Below are positions 1-7,647 of a DNA stretch of 64,000 nucleotides, in pieces. Made by a program: the position numbers and the translations under genes. The stretch is from contig JAAYCM010000033.1 in the NCBI GenBank assembly GCA_012729765.1, positions 1-64,000 of the forward strand, in the 5' to 3' direction. Below the pieces are notes generated by a model, which ran no database searches, was not told where the DNA came from, and saw nothing but the letters and a program-made list of their open reading frames with translations. The DNA is from Chloroflexota bacterium (GTDB taxonomy: Bacteria > Chloroflexota > Anaerolineae > Aggregatilineales > Aggregatilineaceae). The stretch's first letter is position 1. Each line of letters starts with the position of its first letter.

Positions 1-111
1 AAACGGCAGCAGCGCCAGCCCCAGCCGGATCGCGCCCAGCAGCAGCAGCGCGCCCAGCAGCAGCCCGCGATCGCGCGCCGGCAGCCGCCAGAACTTACGC
101 AGCCGGCGCAT
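1..111 (-). CDS. Lasso-peptide B2-like (transglutaminase-type) protein, N-terminal 37 codons only
   Basis: The minus strand from an ATG at 111 is open to the window edge. It gives an Arg-rich start followed by a hydrophobic Leu/Ala segment (MRRLRKFWRLPARDRG, then LLLGALLLL). This is the usual N-terminus of lasso-peptide biosynthesis B2 proteins, which are membrane-anchored transglutaminase-fold peptidases that cut the leader from a RiPP precursor. The start lies inside the end of the PqqD-like gene (overlap 17 bp), the standard B1-B2 arrangement, so the two are translationally coupled. The catalytic Cys-His-Asp part lies outside the window, so the assignment rests on the N-terminus and the neighbour. 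Confidence 0.6.
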   Translation of the reverse strand, partial: MRRLRKFWRLPARDRGLLLGALLLLGAIRLGLALLPF

Positions 112-424
112 CCTGAACCTCGATCAGCCGCTTGTCCGCGAGATCGTGCAGCAGTTCGAACAGATCGTACTCACATATCTCCGGCGCGACGTCATATTCC
201 TGGAGCAGCGTGTCACGAATGGCATCGACCGTCTGCGGCTCCTGGATCAGCTTCCAGACGCGGCTGCCGACCGCGTTCAGGCCGTAATACATGCCCTGCT
301 GCAAATTCAGAATCACGATCTCGTCGTCCAGCTCCGAAAAAATCTGGTCTTTTACGGCCACAATAATCGACTGGCCGGTGATCAATGGCTCGCCCGTTTG
401 TGGCGATCCCGCATCTGACGTCAT
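95..424 (-). CDS. PqqD-family RiPP recognition element (RRE) protein, B1-like
   Basis: A 109-aa protein with the PqqD fold signature. Residues about 20-100 contain VILNLQQGMYYGLNAVGSRVWKLI followed by a helical half, as in PqqD and in lasso-peptide B1 proteins. Such proteins bind the leader peptide of a ribosomal peptide and present it to the processing enzyme. The ATG at 424 has a strong upstream purine run (GAGGGGGAG) as ribosome site. The gene overlaps the B2-like gene, so the pair is the right-hand end of an operon that continues to the left of the window. No precursor peptide gene was recognised upstream. It could also serve a non-lasso RiPP or a cluster with an asparagine-synthetase-like enzyme. 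Confidence 0.8.
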   Translation of the reverse strand: MTSDAGSPQTGEPLITGQSIIVAVKDQIFSELDDEIVILNLQQGMYYGLNAVGSRVWKLIQEPQTVDAIRDTLLQEYDVAPEICEYDLFELLHDLADKRLIEVQDAPAA

Positions 425-444
425 GACTCCCCCTCTGGAAAAAA

Positions 445-515
445 CTTAAGCTTCAGGCGCCCCTCAAAGAGTGGTTTCACAAAATAGTCGTAACCTCTCC
501 CGCCCGAAGCTTAAG
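445..515. repeat. 15-bp inverted repeat upstream of the PqqD-like gene
   Basis: Arms CTTAAGCTTCAGGCG (445-459) and CGCCCGAAGCTTAAG (501-515) are complementary at 14 of 15 positions, with a 41-bp spacer. The repeat lies 21-91 bp upstream of the PqqD-like start, in a stretch more AT-rich than the neighbouring genes. It could be an operator for a dimeric regulator or a long leader hairpin. Confidence 0.5.
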
Positions 516-799
516 CACTGCTAAAGCACCAGCAACAAGCCTGATGCTGTACTTTGAGCATAGCCTAGCCCGCCTAAAAATCGCCTTGAGAAAGTACAAC
601 CAGCCCTAACAGGTACCTTACAAACTATAAGGCACATCTTACAAAAGTTAGGGGATACAAACCTTACGATAACGAGAATCATAGGCTTATAGAAGTCGCG
701 TAAAAAGAGTACATGACGAGTAAAATTCTCAGGTAAGCCCGTTAAAAGGTCAGTCCGGCAGTAAGCCTGGTGGCGGCATGGAGATTGTCTGGGGCAGGC

Positions 800-1015
800 T
801 CAGGATTTGGGATTGGCCGAATCGTTTTCCAACTGCGTGGAGAGGGCGGCGATCTGGCGACGCAGCGCGGCCAGCCAGTTAGTGTGCAGCTAGCGTCGCT
901 GGTCCGGCGCGATGATCGGCTCGATTTCGCCATCGAGCACGAACTGATAATCGGAAGCCCCTTTTCCAGCCCTGATCTTCGCTCACCCGTCACGCACGCG
1001 ATAAAACGGTGTGAT
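800..1015 (-). pseudogene. Decayed C-terminal gene remnant
   Basis: One minus-strand frame reads like real protein: TPFYRVRDG, then ASDYQFVLDGEIEPIIAPDQ, then NWLAALRRQIAALSTQLE, ending at a TGA at 800-802. It is broken by an in-frame TGA and an in-frame TAG. The amphipathic last segment and the codon use resemble coding sequence, while other overlapping open frames here have no such character. It looks like the C-terminal end of a lost gene. The family is not recognised. Confidence 0.35.
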
Positions 1016-1153
1016 CTATCATAGTAGGGAATATAGCAGGTTCTCGATCAAACCCGGGTGCTGACCGGGACTGTGCTCTACACAAGCGACAGTAGTTCGT
1101 CTACAATCTCCACTAGATTTCGTGTCCGAGGGGAAAGGATGGTGTGATCCACC

Positions 1154-3934
1154 ATGATGGAGAAAAGCGACCAAAAATGGTATGCTTTGACTGTTCCAGA
1201 AACTTTGGAGCGCTTAAATACCTCGCTGGAGAGCGGTCTGAGCAACGCCGAGGCGCAGCAGCGCCAGCAGCAGCACGGCAAAAATGAGCTGCCCAGCGGG
1301 GAAAAGACCTCAATTCTACAACTGCTAATTAGCCAGTTCACCAGCATCATGGTGGTGGTGCTCATCGTTGCCGCTGGTATCTCAATCATAATTGGGGACA
1401 TCAAAGACGCCGTCGTCATCCTGGCGATCGTCGTGCTCAACGCCGGGCTTGGCTTCTTCCAGGAATATCAGGCCGAACAGGCGCTGGCCGCGCTGGGTGC
1501 GATGCAAACTCCGCAGGTGCGCATGCGGCGTGATGGGCATGTGCACGAAGTCAGCGCAGCCGAACTCGTGCCCGGCGACATCGTGCTGCTGGAAGCTGGC
1601 GACCGTATCCCCGCCGATGGACGGCTGATCGAGGCGGTGAACCTGCAAATCGACGAGTCGGCGCTCACCGGCGAGTCGGTGGCAATCCAAAAAGAGGCCG
1701 AAGCCATGCCGGACAGCGCCACCCCGCCGGCGATCGCGGATCGCACCAACACCGCTTACATGGGCACGGCGATCACCTACGGGCGCGGTGTGCTGGCTGT
1801 CACCGAGACGGGCTTAAAGACTCAACTGGGGACGATTGCGAGTCTGCTCCAGCGTGTCGAGCAGGGCCGCACACCGCTGCAGGAACGTCTGGAGCGGATG
1901 GGTCTGATCCTGGCGGGCGCGGCGCTGGCCGTTACCGTGCTGGTCTTTATCGTCGGCGTGGCGCGCGGTGAAGACGCCCGCGAGATGCTGCTGACCGCCA
2001 TTAGCCTGGCGGTGGCCGCCATCCCCGAAGGACTGCCCGCCGTGATCACGATCTCACTGGCGCTCGGCGCACGGCGCATGATCAAGCGGCGCGCGCTGAT
2101 CCGCAAGCTGCCCGCCGTCGAGACGCTCGGCTCGGTGTCGGTGATCTGCTCCGACAAGACCGGCACGCTCACCCGTAACGAGATGACCGCGACCGTGATC
2201 GCCCTGCCGGGCCGGGATGATGTGCGCATCACGGGTGTGGGCTACCAGCCGGTGGGCGACTTTTTCGAGGGGAGCAGCCAGATCAACCCGGTCAATGATG
2301 ACGTACTGAGCCGCATCCTGAAGGCAGCCGCGCTGAACACCGATGCCTATCTGGAGCAGGCCGACGAGGACCCAAACTGGGAAGTCGTCGGCGACACGAC
2401 CGAGGGCGCGCTGCTGGTCGCGGCGCGCAAGGCCGGATGGAGTCGCTCCGCGCTGGAAGAGGACCTGCCGCGCGTGGGCGAGCTGCCGTTCAGCTCCGAG
2501 CGCAAGGCCATGACCACAATCCACCAGCCCAAAGGACGCTTTGCGACCGCGCTGTTCGAGAATGCTCCCTACGTCTCGTTCACCAAAGGCGCGCCGGACC
2601 AACTGCTCGCCTGGGCGTCGGAAGAGGCCATGCCCGATGAACCCCGCCCGCTAACGCCGGAGCGCCGCCAAATCTGGCAGGAGCAGATCAACCGGATGGC
2701 AAGCGAGGGCCTGCGCATCCTAGGGCTTGCCTATAGCCCGCTGGACAAGCTGCCGGGCGAGATTACGCCGGAGACAATCGAGCGTGATCTGACGCTGCTG
2801 GGCCTGATCGGGATCGTGGACCCGCCGCGCACCGAGGCCAAGCGCGCGGTCAAGGTGGCTGCTGATGCCGGTATCCGTTCGGTAATGATCACCGGCGATC
2901 ACAAGCTGACGGCGGTCGCCATCGCCAAGCAGCTTGGCATCATGCAAGACGGGGCGCGGGCCTATACCGGAGCCGAGCTGGACCAGCTCAGCGACGAGGA
3001 TCTGCGCAGCATCGTTCAGGAAACCTCGGTGTACGCGCGCGTCTCGCCGGAGCACAAGCTGCGCGTGGTCCATGCGCTCCAATCGCACGATCAGATCGTG
3101 GCGATGACCGGCGATGGCGTGAACGACGCGCCCGCGCTCAAGCAGGCCAATATCGGCGTGGCGATGGGCATCACCGGCACCGACGTGAGCCAGGGCGCCT
3201 CGGACATGATCCTGACCGACGACAACTTTGCCACCATCGTCGCGGCGGTGGAAGAAGGCCGCACGATCTACGACAACATCCGCAAGTTCATCCGCTACCT
3301 GCTGAGCACTAATGCAGGTGAAATTGTGGCGATGTTCGCCGCGCTGGTGATCGGGCTGCGCGTGCCGCTGCTGGCGATTCAGATTCTCTGGATCAACCTG
3401 GTGACGGATGGCCTGCCCGCGATCGCGCTCGGCTTTGAGCCAAGCGAGCCGGATGTGATGAAGCGCAAGCCGCGCCCGCCCCGCGAGAACATCTTCGCGC
3501 ACGGTGTCGGCCTGCACGTGATCTGGGTCGGCATCTGGCTGGGGGCCACGACGCTAATCGGCTATGCCTGGGGTTTGAATCGCTACGGGGGCGAACTTTT
3601 CGATCCTTCCGATGAAGCGCTGGCCCTGGGGCGAACGATGGCGTTTAGTATTCTCGCCCTTGCCCAGATCTTCGAAGTCTTAGCGATCCACGGCGGCGAC
3701 GCCTCGTTTTTCCAGGTGCCGCTGCACCGGAACAAAGTCCTGTGGGGCGCGGTGCTGCTGACAGGTGTGCTGCAAATGCTGACCCTCTACCTGCCGTTTG
3801 CGAACGACGTGCTGGAGACTGTTCCACTGGATGCCACCGAGCTAGTGGTCGCCTGGCTCCTGGCCGGATCGGTCTTTCCGGCGGTCGAGATCGAGAAGTG
3901 GAACCGGCGGCGCAGAAACCGCCGCGAAGTGTAA
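1154..3934 (+). CDS. P2A-type cation-transporting (Ca2+-like) P-type ATPase
   Basis: A 926-aa inner-membrane pump that would couple ATP hydrolysis to cation export. It has an N-terminal cation-ATPase domain, the A-domain TGES loop near residue 171, the TM4 motif PEGLP, the phosphorylation site DKTGTLT (Asp334), the hinge motif TGDGVNDAP near 652, and six C-terminal membrane helices. TM5 NAGE and TM6 NLVTDGLPA match the site-II calcium ligands of SERCA. At the position of SERCA Glu908 (TM8) there appears to be Gln (LALAQIFE), suggesting one rather than two Ca ions per cycle; that alignment was made by eye. The ATG at 1154 follows a GAGGGGAAAGG purine run at a long spacing. The length is normal for PacL-like pumps. 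No accessory gene lies next to it. Confidence 0.92.
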   Translation: MMEKSDQKWYALTVPETLERLNTSLESGLSNAEAQQRQQQHGKNELPSGEKTSILQLLISQFTSIMVVVLIVAAGISIIIGDIKDAVVILAIVVLNAGLGFFQEYQAEQALAALGAMQTPQVRMRRDGHVHEVSAAELVPGDIVLLEAGDRIPADGRLIEAVNLQIDESALTGESVAIQKEAEAMPDSATPPAIADRTNTAYMGTAITYGRGVLAVTETGLKTQLGTIASLLQRVEQGRTPLQERLERMGLILAGAALAVTVLVFIVGVARGEDAREMLLTAISLAVAAIPEGLPAVITISLALGARRMIKRRALIRKLPAVETLGSVSVICSDKTGTLTRNEMTATVIALPGRDDVRITGVGYQPVGDFFEGSSQINPVNDDVLSRILKAAALNTDAYLEQADEDPNWEVVGDTTEGALLVAARKAGWSRSALEEDLPRVGELPFSSERKAMTTIHQPKGRFATALFENAPYVSFTKGAPDQLLAWASEEAMPDEPRPLTPERRQIWQEQINRMASEGLRILGLAYSPLDKLPGEITPETIERDLTLLGLIGIVDPPRTEAKRAVKVAADAGIRSVMITGDHKLTAVAIAKQLGIMQDGARAYTGAELDQLSDEDLRSIVQETSVYARVSPEHKLRVVHALQSHDQIVAMTGDGVNDAPALKQANIGVAMGITGTDVSQGASDMILTDDNFATIVAAVEEGRTIYDNIRKFIRYLLSTNAGEIVAMFAALVIGLRVPLLAIQILWINLVTDGLPAIALGFEPSEPDVMKRKPRPPRENIFAHGVGLHVIWVGIWLGATTLIGYAWGLNRYGGELFDPSDEALALGRTMAFSILALAQIFEVLAIHGGDASFFQVPLHRNKVLWGAVLLTGVLQMLTLYLPFANDVLETVPLDATELVVAWLLAGSVFPAVEIEKWNRRRRNRREV

Positions 3935-3995
3935 CGGCGGCAGGGCAGCGCGCATCCACCTCACCTCGTGATCGATGTGATCCGCAATCAGACCG

Positions 3996-5084
3996 CTAGC
4001 GCAGCGGCGAGAAACCCTGGCCCAGCACATCCTGGGCCGGGGTGACGATCACCATACTGGTCGGATCGACGTTGTTCACCAGCGCCTTGAGCTGCGGAAT
4101 CTCACTGACCGTCAGGGCACACATCAGGATCGCGTGCGGCTGCCCGGTGTACATACCCGTTCCCGCAAACGCCGTCACGCCGCGCTGCATCTCGCTCATA
4201 ATCCGGTCGGCAACCGCCTGGCCCTGATCGGTGATCACGAATACGAGCAGCTGCTGCCGCTTGTGGCTGGTGCGGAACCAGGCCTGCCGGTGGAAGCCAT
4301 CTTCCTCGACAGGGGGAGCGACGACGCCGTCCGCTTCTTTGCTCAGGCTCCCAAAGCGCGGCAGCACCTCGCCCGTCGCCTGATGCAAATCGCGCGTGAG
4401 ATAAGCCAGTGCCATCAGCGCGACCGTGAACAGCAGCATCACCAGCAGCACCATCCAGCCCGGCACCGCCCCGATCCGCGCCCGCGCCACAAATTCGCCA
4501 AGCGACGCCGCCCCGATGGGATAGAGCGACAGCCGCAGGATCCAGGCCGACCCGATGATCAGGTAAATCCAGATGTAATTGCGCCGCAGCCGCCGCCCCA
4601 GCGCTTCCCACAGCGAGATCGGGAAGCGTGGATGCAGCAGCGTATCGGCCATGCTCTCCGCCCAGTCGGCAGCCGGCTTGAAAGGCGGCACGATCATCGC
4701 GGCGAAGAAGTCGGTTTCGAGCAGCCGGACGCGGAAGCTCCACAGCTCGTAGTAGCGGTAGCGCCGCGCCTCGATGTACATAAAGAGCATCACCAGCAGC
4801 GCGTTGAGCAGAATGACGCTGTGATGCTCAAGCTGGTTGGTGAAGGCAAACGAAACCGCCGCGCCGGTCGTCAATACCGACCAGTTGGTGGTCGCGTCCA
4901 GCCGCGAGCGCCAGGCGTTGGCCCGCGATACCTCGGCGCGAAAGAGATGCACCATCGAGGTCGTAAAGTCACTGGCGCGCAGGCGATAGCCGCGATAGGT
5001 CCAGACCGGCTCCTGGCCGGGCACACGTTGGGCTTCGGCTTCCGGGCTGTCATCCGGACGCATAGTCGGATCGTCGGTGATCAT
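3996..5084 (-). CDS. DUF2270-type membrane protein with C-terminal DUF2179-like domain
   Basis: A 362-aa protein from the ATG at 5084 (MITDDPTMRP). The frame stays open further upstream but gives a Cys/Arg-rich non-protein-like sequence, so the shorter start is preferred. Residues about 35-130 contain SMVHLFRAEVSRANAWRSRLD and two close membrane helices typical of DUF2270. A second helix pair follows near 190-260. The last 90 residues (LLVFVITDQGQAVADRIM ... GMYTGQ ... LMCALT) resemble the YitT C-terminal (DUF2179) cytosolic domain, which has a PII-like fold. The function is unknown; a membrane-tethered sensor is plausible. It follows azlCD on the same strand after a 109-bp gap. Confidence 0.75.
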   Translation of the reverse strand: MITDDPTMRPDDSPEAEAQRVPGQEPVWTYRGYRLRASDFTTSMVHLFRAEVSRANAWRSRLDATTNWSVLTTGAAVSFAFTNQLEHHSVILLNALLVMLFMYIEARRYRYYELWSFRVRLLETDFFAAMIVPPFKPAADWAESMADTLLHPRFPISLWEALGRRLRRNYIWIYLIIGSAWILRLSLYPIGAASLGEFVARARIGAVPGWMVLLVMLLFTVALMALAYLTRDLHQATGEVLPRFGSLSKEADGVVAPPVEEDGFHRQAWFRTSHKRQQLLVFVITDQGQAVADRIMSEMQRGVTAFAGTGMYTGQPHAILMCALTVSEIPQLKALVNNVDPTSMVIVTPAQDVLGQGFSPLR

Positions 5085-5114
5085 GGCCGGCGTCCGTGCG
5101 AATCGTTCTGAGGC

Positions 5115-5174
5115 ATCGTCTCGTCCTCGGCTCACTGTTCGGTATGCAGAGTATAGGAAAGGGAGCGAGACGAT
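5115..5174. repeat. Inverted repeat between azlD and the DUF2270 gene
   Basis: Arms ATCGTCTCG (5115-5123) and CGAGACGAT (5166-5174) are perfectly complementary over 9 bp with a 42-bp spacer. The repeat fills the gap between two minus-strand genes. It may be a folded 3' end of the azlCD transcript or an operator for the following gene; no T-run follows it. Confidence 0.35.
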
Positions 5175-5193
5175 TACCACTGGGCCGGACGGG

Positions 5194-5505
5194 TCACAGG
5201 CTTTGCAGCAGCCACAACAGCGCCATACCCGCCGCGATCGCAAGCAGGGTCCGGCGGCCATACCAGGCCACCAGCGCCGCCACAATCCCGGCCAGCAGCC
5301 GCTCGTTGCCAGGCGAAACATGGAGCACGCCGTCGGGCATCAGCAGCGCCGGGAAGATGATCGCGGACAGGGCCGCCGGCGGCACGAAGCGCAGCGCCTG
5401 CGTGACGCGAGCCGGCAGAGCGGCCTCACCCAGCAGCGCTATCACAGAGAACCGCACACTGTACGTGACGAGCATCATACCGAGGATAATCAGCCAGAGG
5501 GACAC
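5194..5505 (-). CDS. azlD: AzlD-family branched-chain amino acid transport protein
   Basis: A small, very hydrophobic protein (103 aa) with about four membrane helices: LWLIILGMMLVTYSVRF, a middle stretch with the typical FVPPAALSAIIFPALL, and a C-terminal LAIAAGMALLWLL. AzlD is the small partner of AzlC, and together they export branched-chain amino acids. The GTG start overlaps the azlC stop (TAGTG). A GAGGAG ribosome site inside the end of azlC is spaced 9 nt from it, which is why this GTG was chosen over the one 9 nt upstream. The length is normal for the family. Confidence 0.88.
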   Translation of the reverse strand: MSLWLIILGMMLVTYSVRFSVIALLGEAALPARVTQALRFVPPAALSAIIFPALLMPDGVLHVSPGNERLLAGIVAALVAWYGRRTLLAIAAGMALLWLLQSL

Positions 5506-6248
5506 TACAGACACTCCTCGCTGACACATGGCTCGTCTTCGGCCACGCGAATCGTTTGAAGCCGCTCGGCCAGCATCCCCGCGCCGATCCCGGCCAGCAC
5601 CGCCAGGATCAGGCCCAGGTTGTAGGTGAGATCGTGCGCGATCACGGCCACCAGCCCGGCCACCAGCGCGGCGAACACCGCCGGGCGGTCGGTCGTCACG
5701 GGTATCAGCAGCGCGATAAAGGTCAGCGGCAGGGCAAAGTCGAGCGACCAGCTTTCGGGAATCTGCGCGCCGAAGATGAAGCCTGCCGCGCTGCTGATCT
5801 GCCACGACACCCACAGCGTCAACCCTGCCCCCAGAAAGTACCAGTGCCGGTTGGTGTGGCGGGCCTGGGCAGGCGCGTCTTTGCGATAATGCACGATCGA
5901 CACGGCATACGCTTCGTCGGTCAGCAGAAACGCCAGCAACCATTTCCATCCCGCCGAGAGATGGCGCAGGTAGGGGGCCAGCGAGGCGCTGTAGAGCATG
6001 TGGCGCAGGTTGACGATGAAGGTTGTCAGCACGATCACGATGCCTAGAGCATGGGTCGCAAACAACTGCGCGGCGATGAACTGCGACGATCCGGCGAACA
6101 CAATCAGCGACATGCCGAGCGCGACTTCGAACGGCAGCCCGGCCTCATACGCGATCACGCCGTAGATCAGTCCAAACGGCGAAGTCCCCAACAGAATCGG
6201 AAGCTGCGCCCGGACTCCGGCCCAGAATTCGGCTCGTCTGGATAGCAT
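5505..6248 (-). CDS. azlC: AzlC-family branched-chain amino acid exporter, large subunit
   Basis: A 247-aa membrane permease from the ATG at 6248 (MLSRRAEFWAG). A purine-rich ribosome site GAGGTGAGAGG lies just before it; an alternative ATG is 18 bp upstream. Family hallmarks are PFGLIYGVIAYEAGL, SLIVFAGSSQFIAAQL and TTFIVNLRHMLYSASLAPY, within about six to seven predicted helices. It forms a two-gene operon with azlD. It likely exports branched-chain amino acids or analogues. No Lrp-like or other regulator gene is adjacent. Confidence 0.9.
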   Translation of the reverse strand: MLSRRAEFWAGVRAQLPILLGTSPFGLIYGVIAYEAGLPFEVALGMSLIVFAGSSQFIAAQLFATHALGIVIVLTTFIVNLRHMLYSASLAPYLRHLSAGWKWLLAFLLTDEAYAVSIVHYRKDAPAQARHTNRHWYFLGAGLTLWVSWQISSAAGFIFGAQIPESWSLDFALPLTFIALLIPVTTDRPAVFAALVAGLVAVIAHDLTYNLGLILAVLAGIGAGMLAERLQTIRVAEDEPCVSEECL

Positions 6249-6400
6249 CCTCTCACCTCGGTTCATGGAACCTGTTCATCGGCAACCGGCATCGTTATCA
6301 GTTAAGATCTCGGCAGGACACATGCCGGGCGACTATAGTTCAGGAACAGACCGTCAACAAGCTTTAATATCGTCAATATAGACGACAGGGAGCCGCAGCC

Positions 6401-7285
6401 ATGCCTGCTTCTGCACCCAACAACGACGAAATCGCGGCGGTGCTCGAACGCATCGCCAATCTGCTCGAAGCCCAGGCTTCGAATCCCTTCCGCGTGCGCG
6501 CCTACCGCCAGGGCGCGGCCAGCATCCGCAACCACGAAGAATCGGTCGCCGCGCTGGTCCACTCCGGCGACTCGCAGGCTCTCGACGCGCTGCCGAACAT
6601 CGGCCAGGGGTTGGCGAACCTGATCACCGAGTTGGTCGAGAGTGGCCGCTCGGTGCTGCTCGAACGCCTGCAAGGTGAAGTTGCGCCGGAAGATGTGTTC
6701 GTCCGGGTGCCCGGCATCGGCGAAGAGCTGGCGCAGCGCATCGTGCGCGAGCTGGGCATTGAAACGCTGGAAGAGCTGGAAGTCGCCGCGCACGACGGGC
6801 GTCTGGCCCAGATCGAAGGCTTTGGACCGCGCCGGCTCCAGGCCATTCGCGCCAGCCTGACCGGGATGCTGAGCCGGTCGGCCCAGCGCCGGACCCGGCA
6901 GCGCGTGGGTGACGACGCGAGCGCCGGACCCGATCGCCCGCCGGTCGCGCTGGTCCTGGCGGTAGACGAGACATACCGGCGGCGCGCCGAAGCGGACGAT
7001 CTGCCCAAAATTGCCCCGCGCCGCTACAACCCGGACGGTGAAGCCTGGCTGCCGATCATGCACGAGGAGCGCGAGGGCTGGCAGTTTACCGTCCTCTATT
7101 CCAACACGGCGCAGGCGCACGAGCTGGGTACGACGCATGACTGGGTCGTGATCTACTATGAGCGCAACGGCCACGAGCAGCAGAATACCGTCGTCACCGA
7201 GACGAGCGGTCCGCTCAAGGGGCGGCGCGTCGTGCGCGGGCGTGAGGGCGAAACCCGGCGCTACTATGAGTCGCAGACACGCTGA
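6401..7285 (+). CDS. Helix-hairpin-helix (Pol beta/PolX N-terminal-like) DNA-binding protein
   Basis: A 294-aa protein. Residues 8-75 match the HhH_8 domain that begins DNA polymerase beta/PolX (EIAAVLERIANLLEAQASNPFRVRAYRQGA). Two further helix-hairpin-helix motifs follow (LDALPNIGQGLANLI and FVRVPGIGEELAQRIV), then IEGFGPRRLQAI. The nucleotidyltransferase and PHP domains of PolX are absent. Instead a C-terminal 110-residue region (ALVLAVDETYRRRAE ... WQFTVLYSNTAQAHELG) is found in related stand-alone HhH proteins. It probably binds DNA non-specifically, perhaps in repair. It is divergent from azlC and has no operon partner. Confidence 0.85.
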   Translation: MPASAPNNDEIAAVLERIANLLEAQASNPFRVRAYRQGAASIRNHEESVAALVHSGDSQALDALPNIGQGLANLITELVESGRSVLLERLQGEVAPEDVFVRVPGIGEELAQRIVRELGIETLEELEVAAHDGRLAQIEGFGPRRLQAIRASLTGMLSRSAQRRTRQRVGDDASAGPDRPPVALVLAVDETYRRRAEADDLPKIAPRRYNPDGEAWLPIMHEEREGWQFTVLYSNTAQAHELGTTHDWVVIYYERNGHEQQNTVVTETSGPLKGRRVVRGREGETRRYYESQTR

Positions 7286-7647
7286 GACTGCCGGTCGGCA
7301 CACCCTTTCAGCGCGCGTGGTAATGGGAACAAAGAAGTATTGTGCGCGCCGCCATTTTTGAGTAAAGTTCGGACTCACTCTGGCGGGAGCATACCTGTGT
7401 TGCCCCTGCGTGACCGTTCGCTCAGCCTGTCCGCGCATCGCCAGCCGTATACAGCCGGAGTGCCTGGAGAGAGGGGAGATTTATTGCATCCTGCTCAATC
7501 CGTAACCCTCTCCTGGCGCGTATCTCAGACAATTTTCCTTCGAGTGTTTGGAGCAGACCGCATGGCAGCTCACCACTCACCGATTCGCCGCCCACCTGCA
7601 GCCCGCAGTGAAATTTACCTGCCTCAATTTGTATGCCAGGATGTAAC
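7286..7647. other. Intergenic region upstream of the sensor kinase
   Basis: About 360 bp with no supported gene. Open frames here lack ribosome sites and read as non-protein sequence. No clear terminator for the HhH gene and no consensus promoter was identified. The kinase ribosome site AGGATG lies at 7638-7643. Confidence 0.4.

Larger units (their letters stand above)
425..1153. other. Long intergenic region, AT-rich in its left half
   Basis: About 730 bp lie between the divergent PqqD-like gene and the P-type ATPase. The left half (425-740) is visibly AT-rich. It contains the inverted repeat at 445-515 and repeated TTACAAA / CCTTA...TAAGG motifs around 616-665, but no convincing gene. The right half holds a decayed coding remnant (800-1015). 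The ATPase promoter must lie between about 1020 and 1140, but no clear -35/-10 pair was identified. Confidence 0.5.

Noticed and set aside
521-682. A 53-codon minus-strand open frame upstream of the PqqD-like gene as a RiPP precursor.
   Set aside because: There is no ribosome site and the codon use is unlike the neighbours. There is no leader/core pattern of a lasso peptide (no suitable Gly start and Asp/Glu at core position 7-9).
6302-7438. A 378-codon minus-strand frame covering the HhH gene.
   Set aside because: It is a shadow frame. The plus-strand protein has clear helix-hairpin-helix motifs and a good context.
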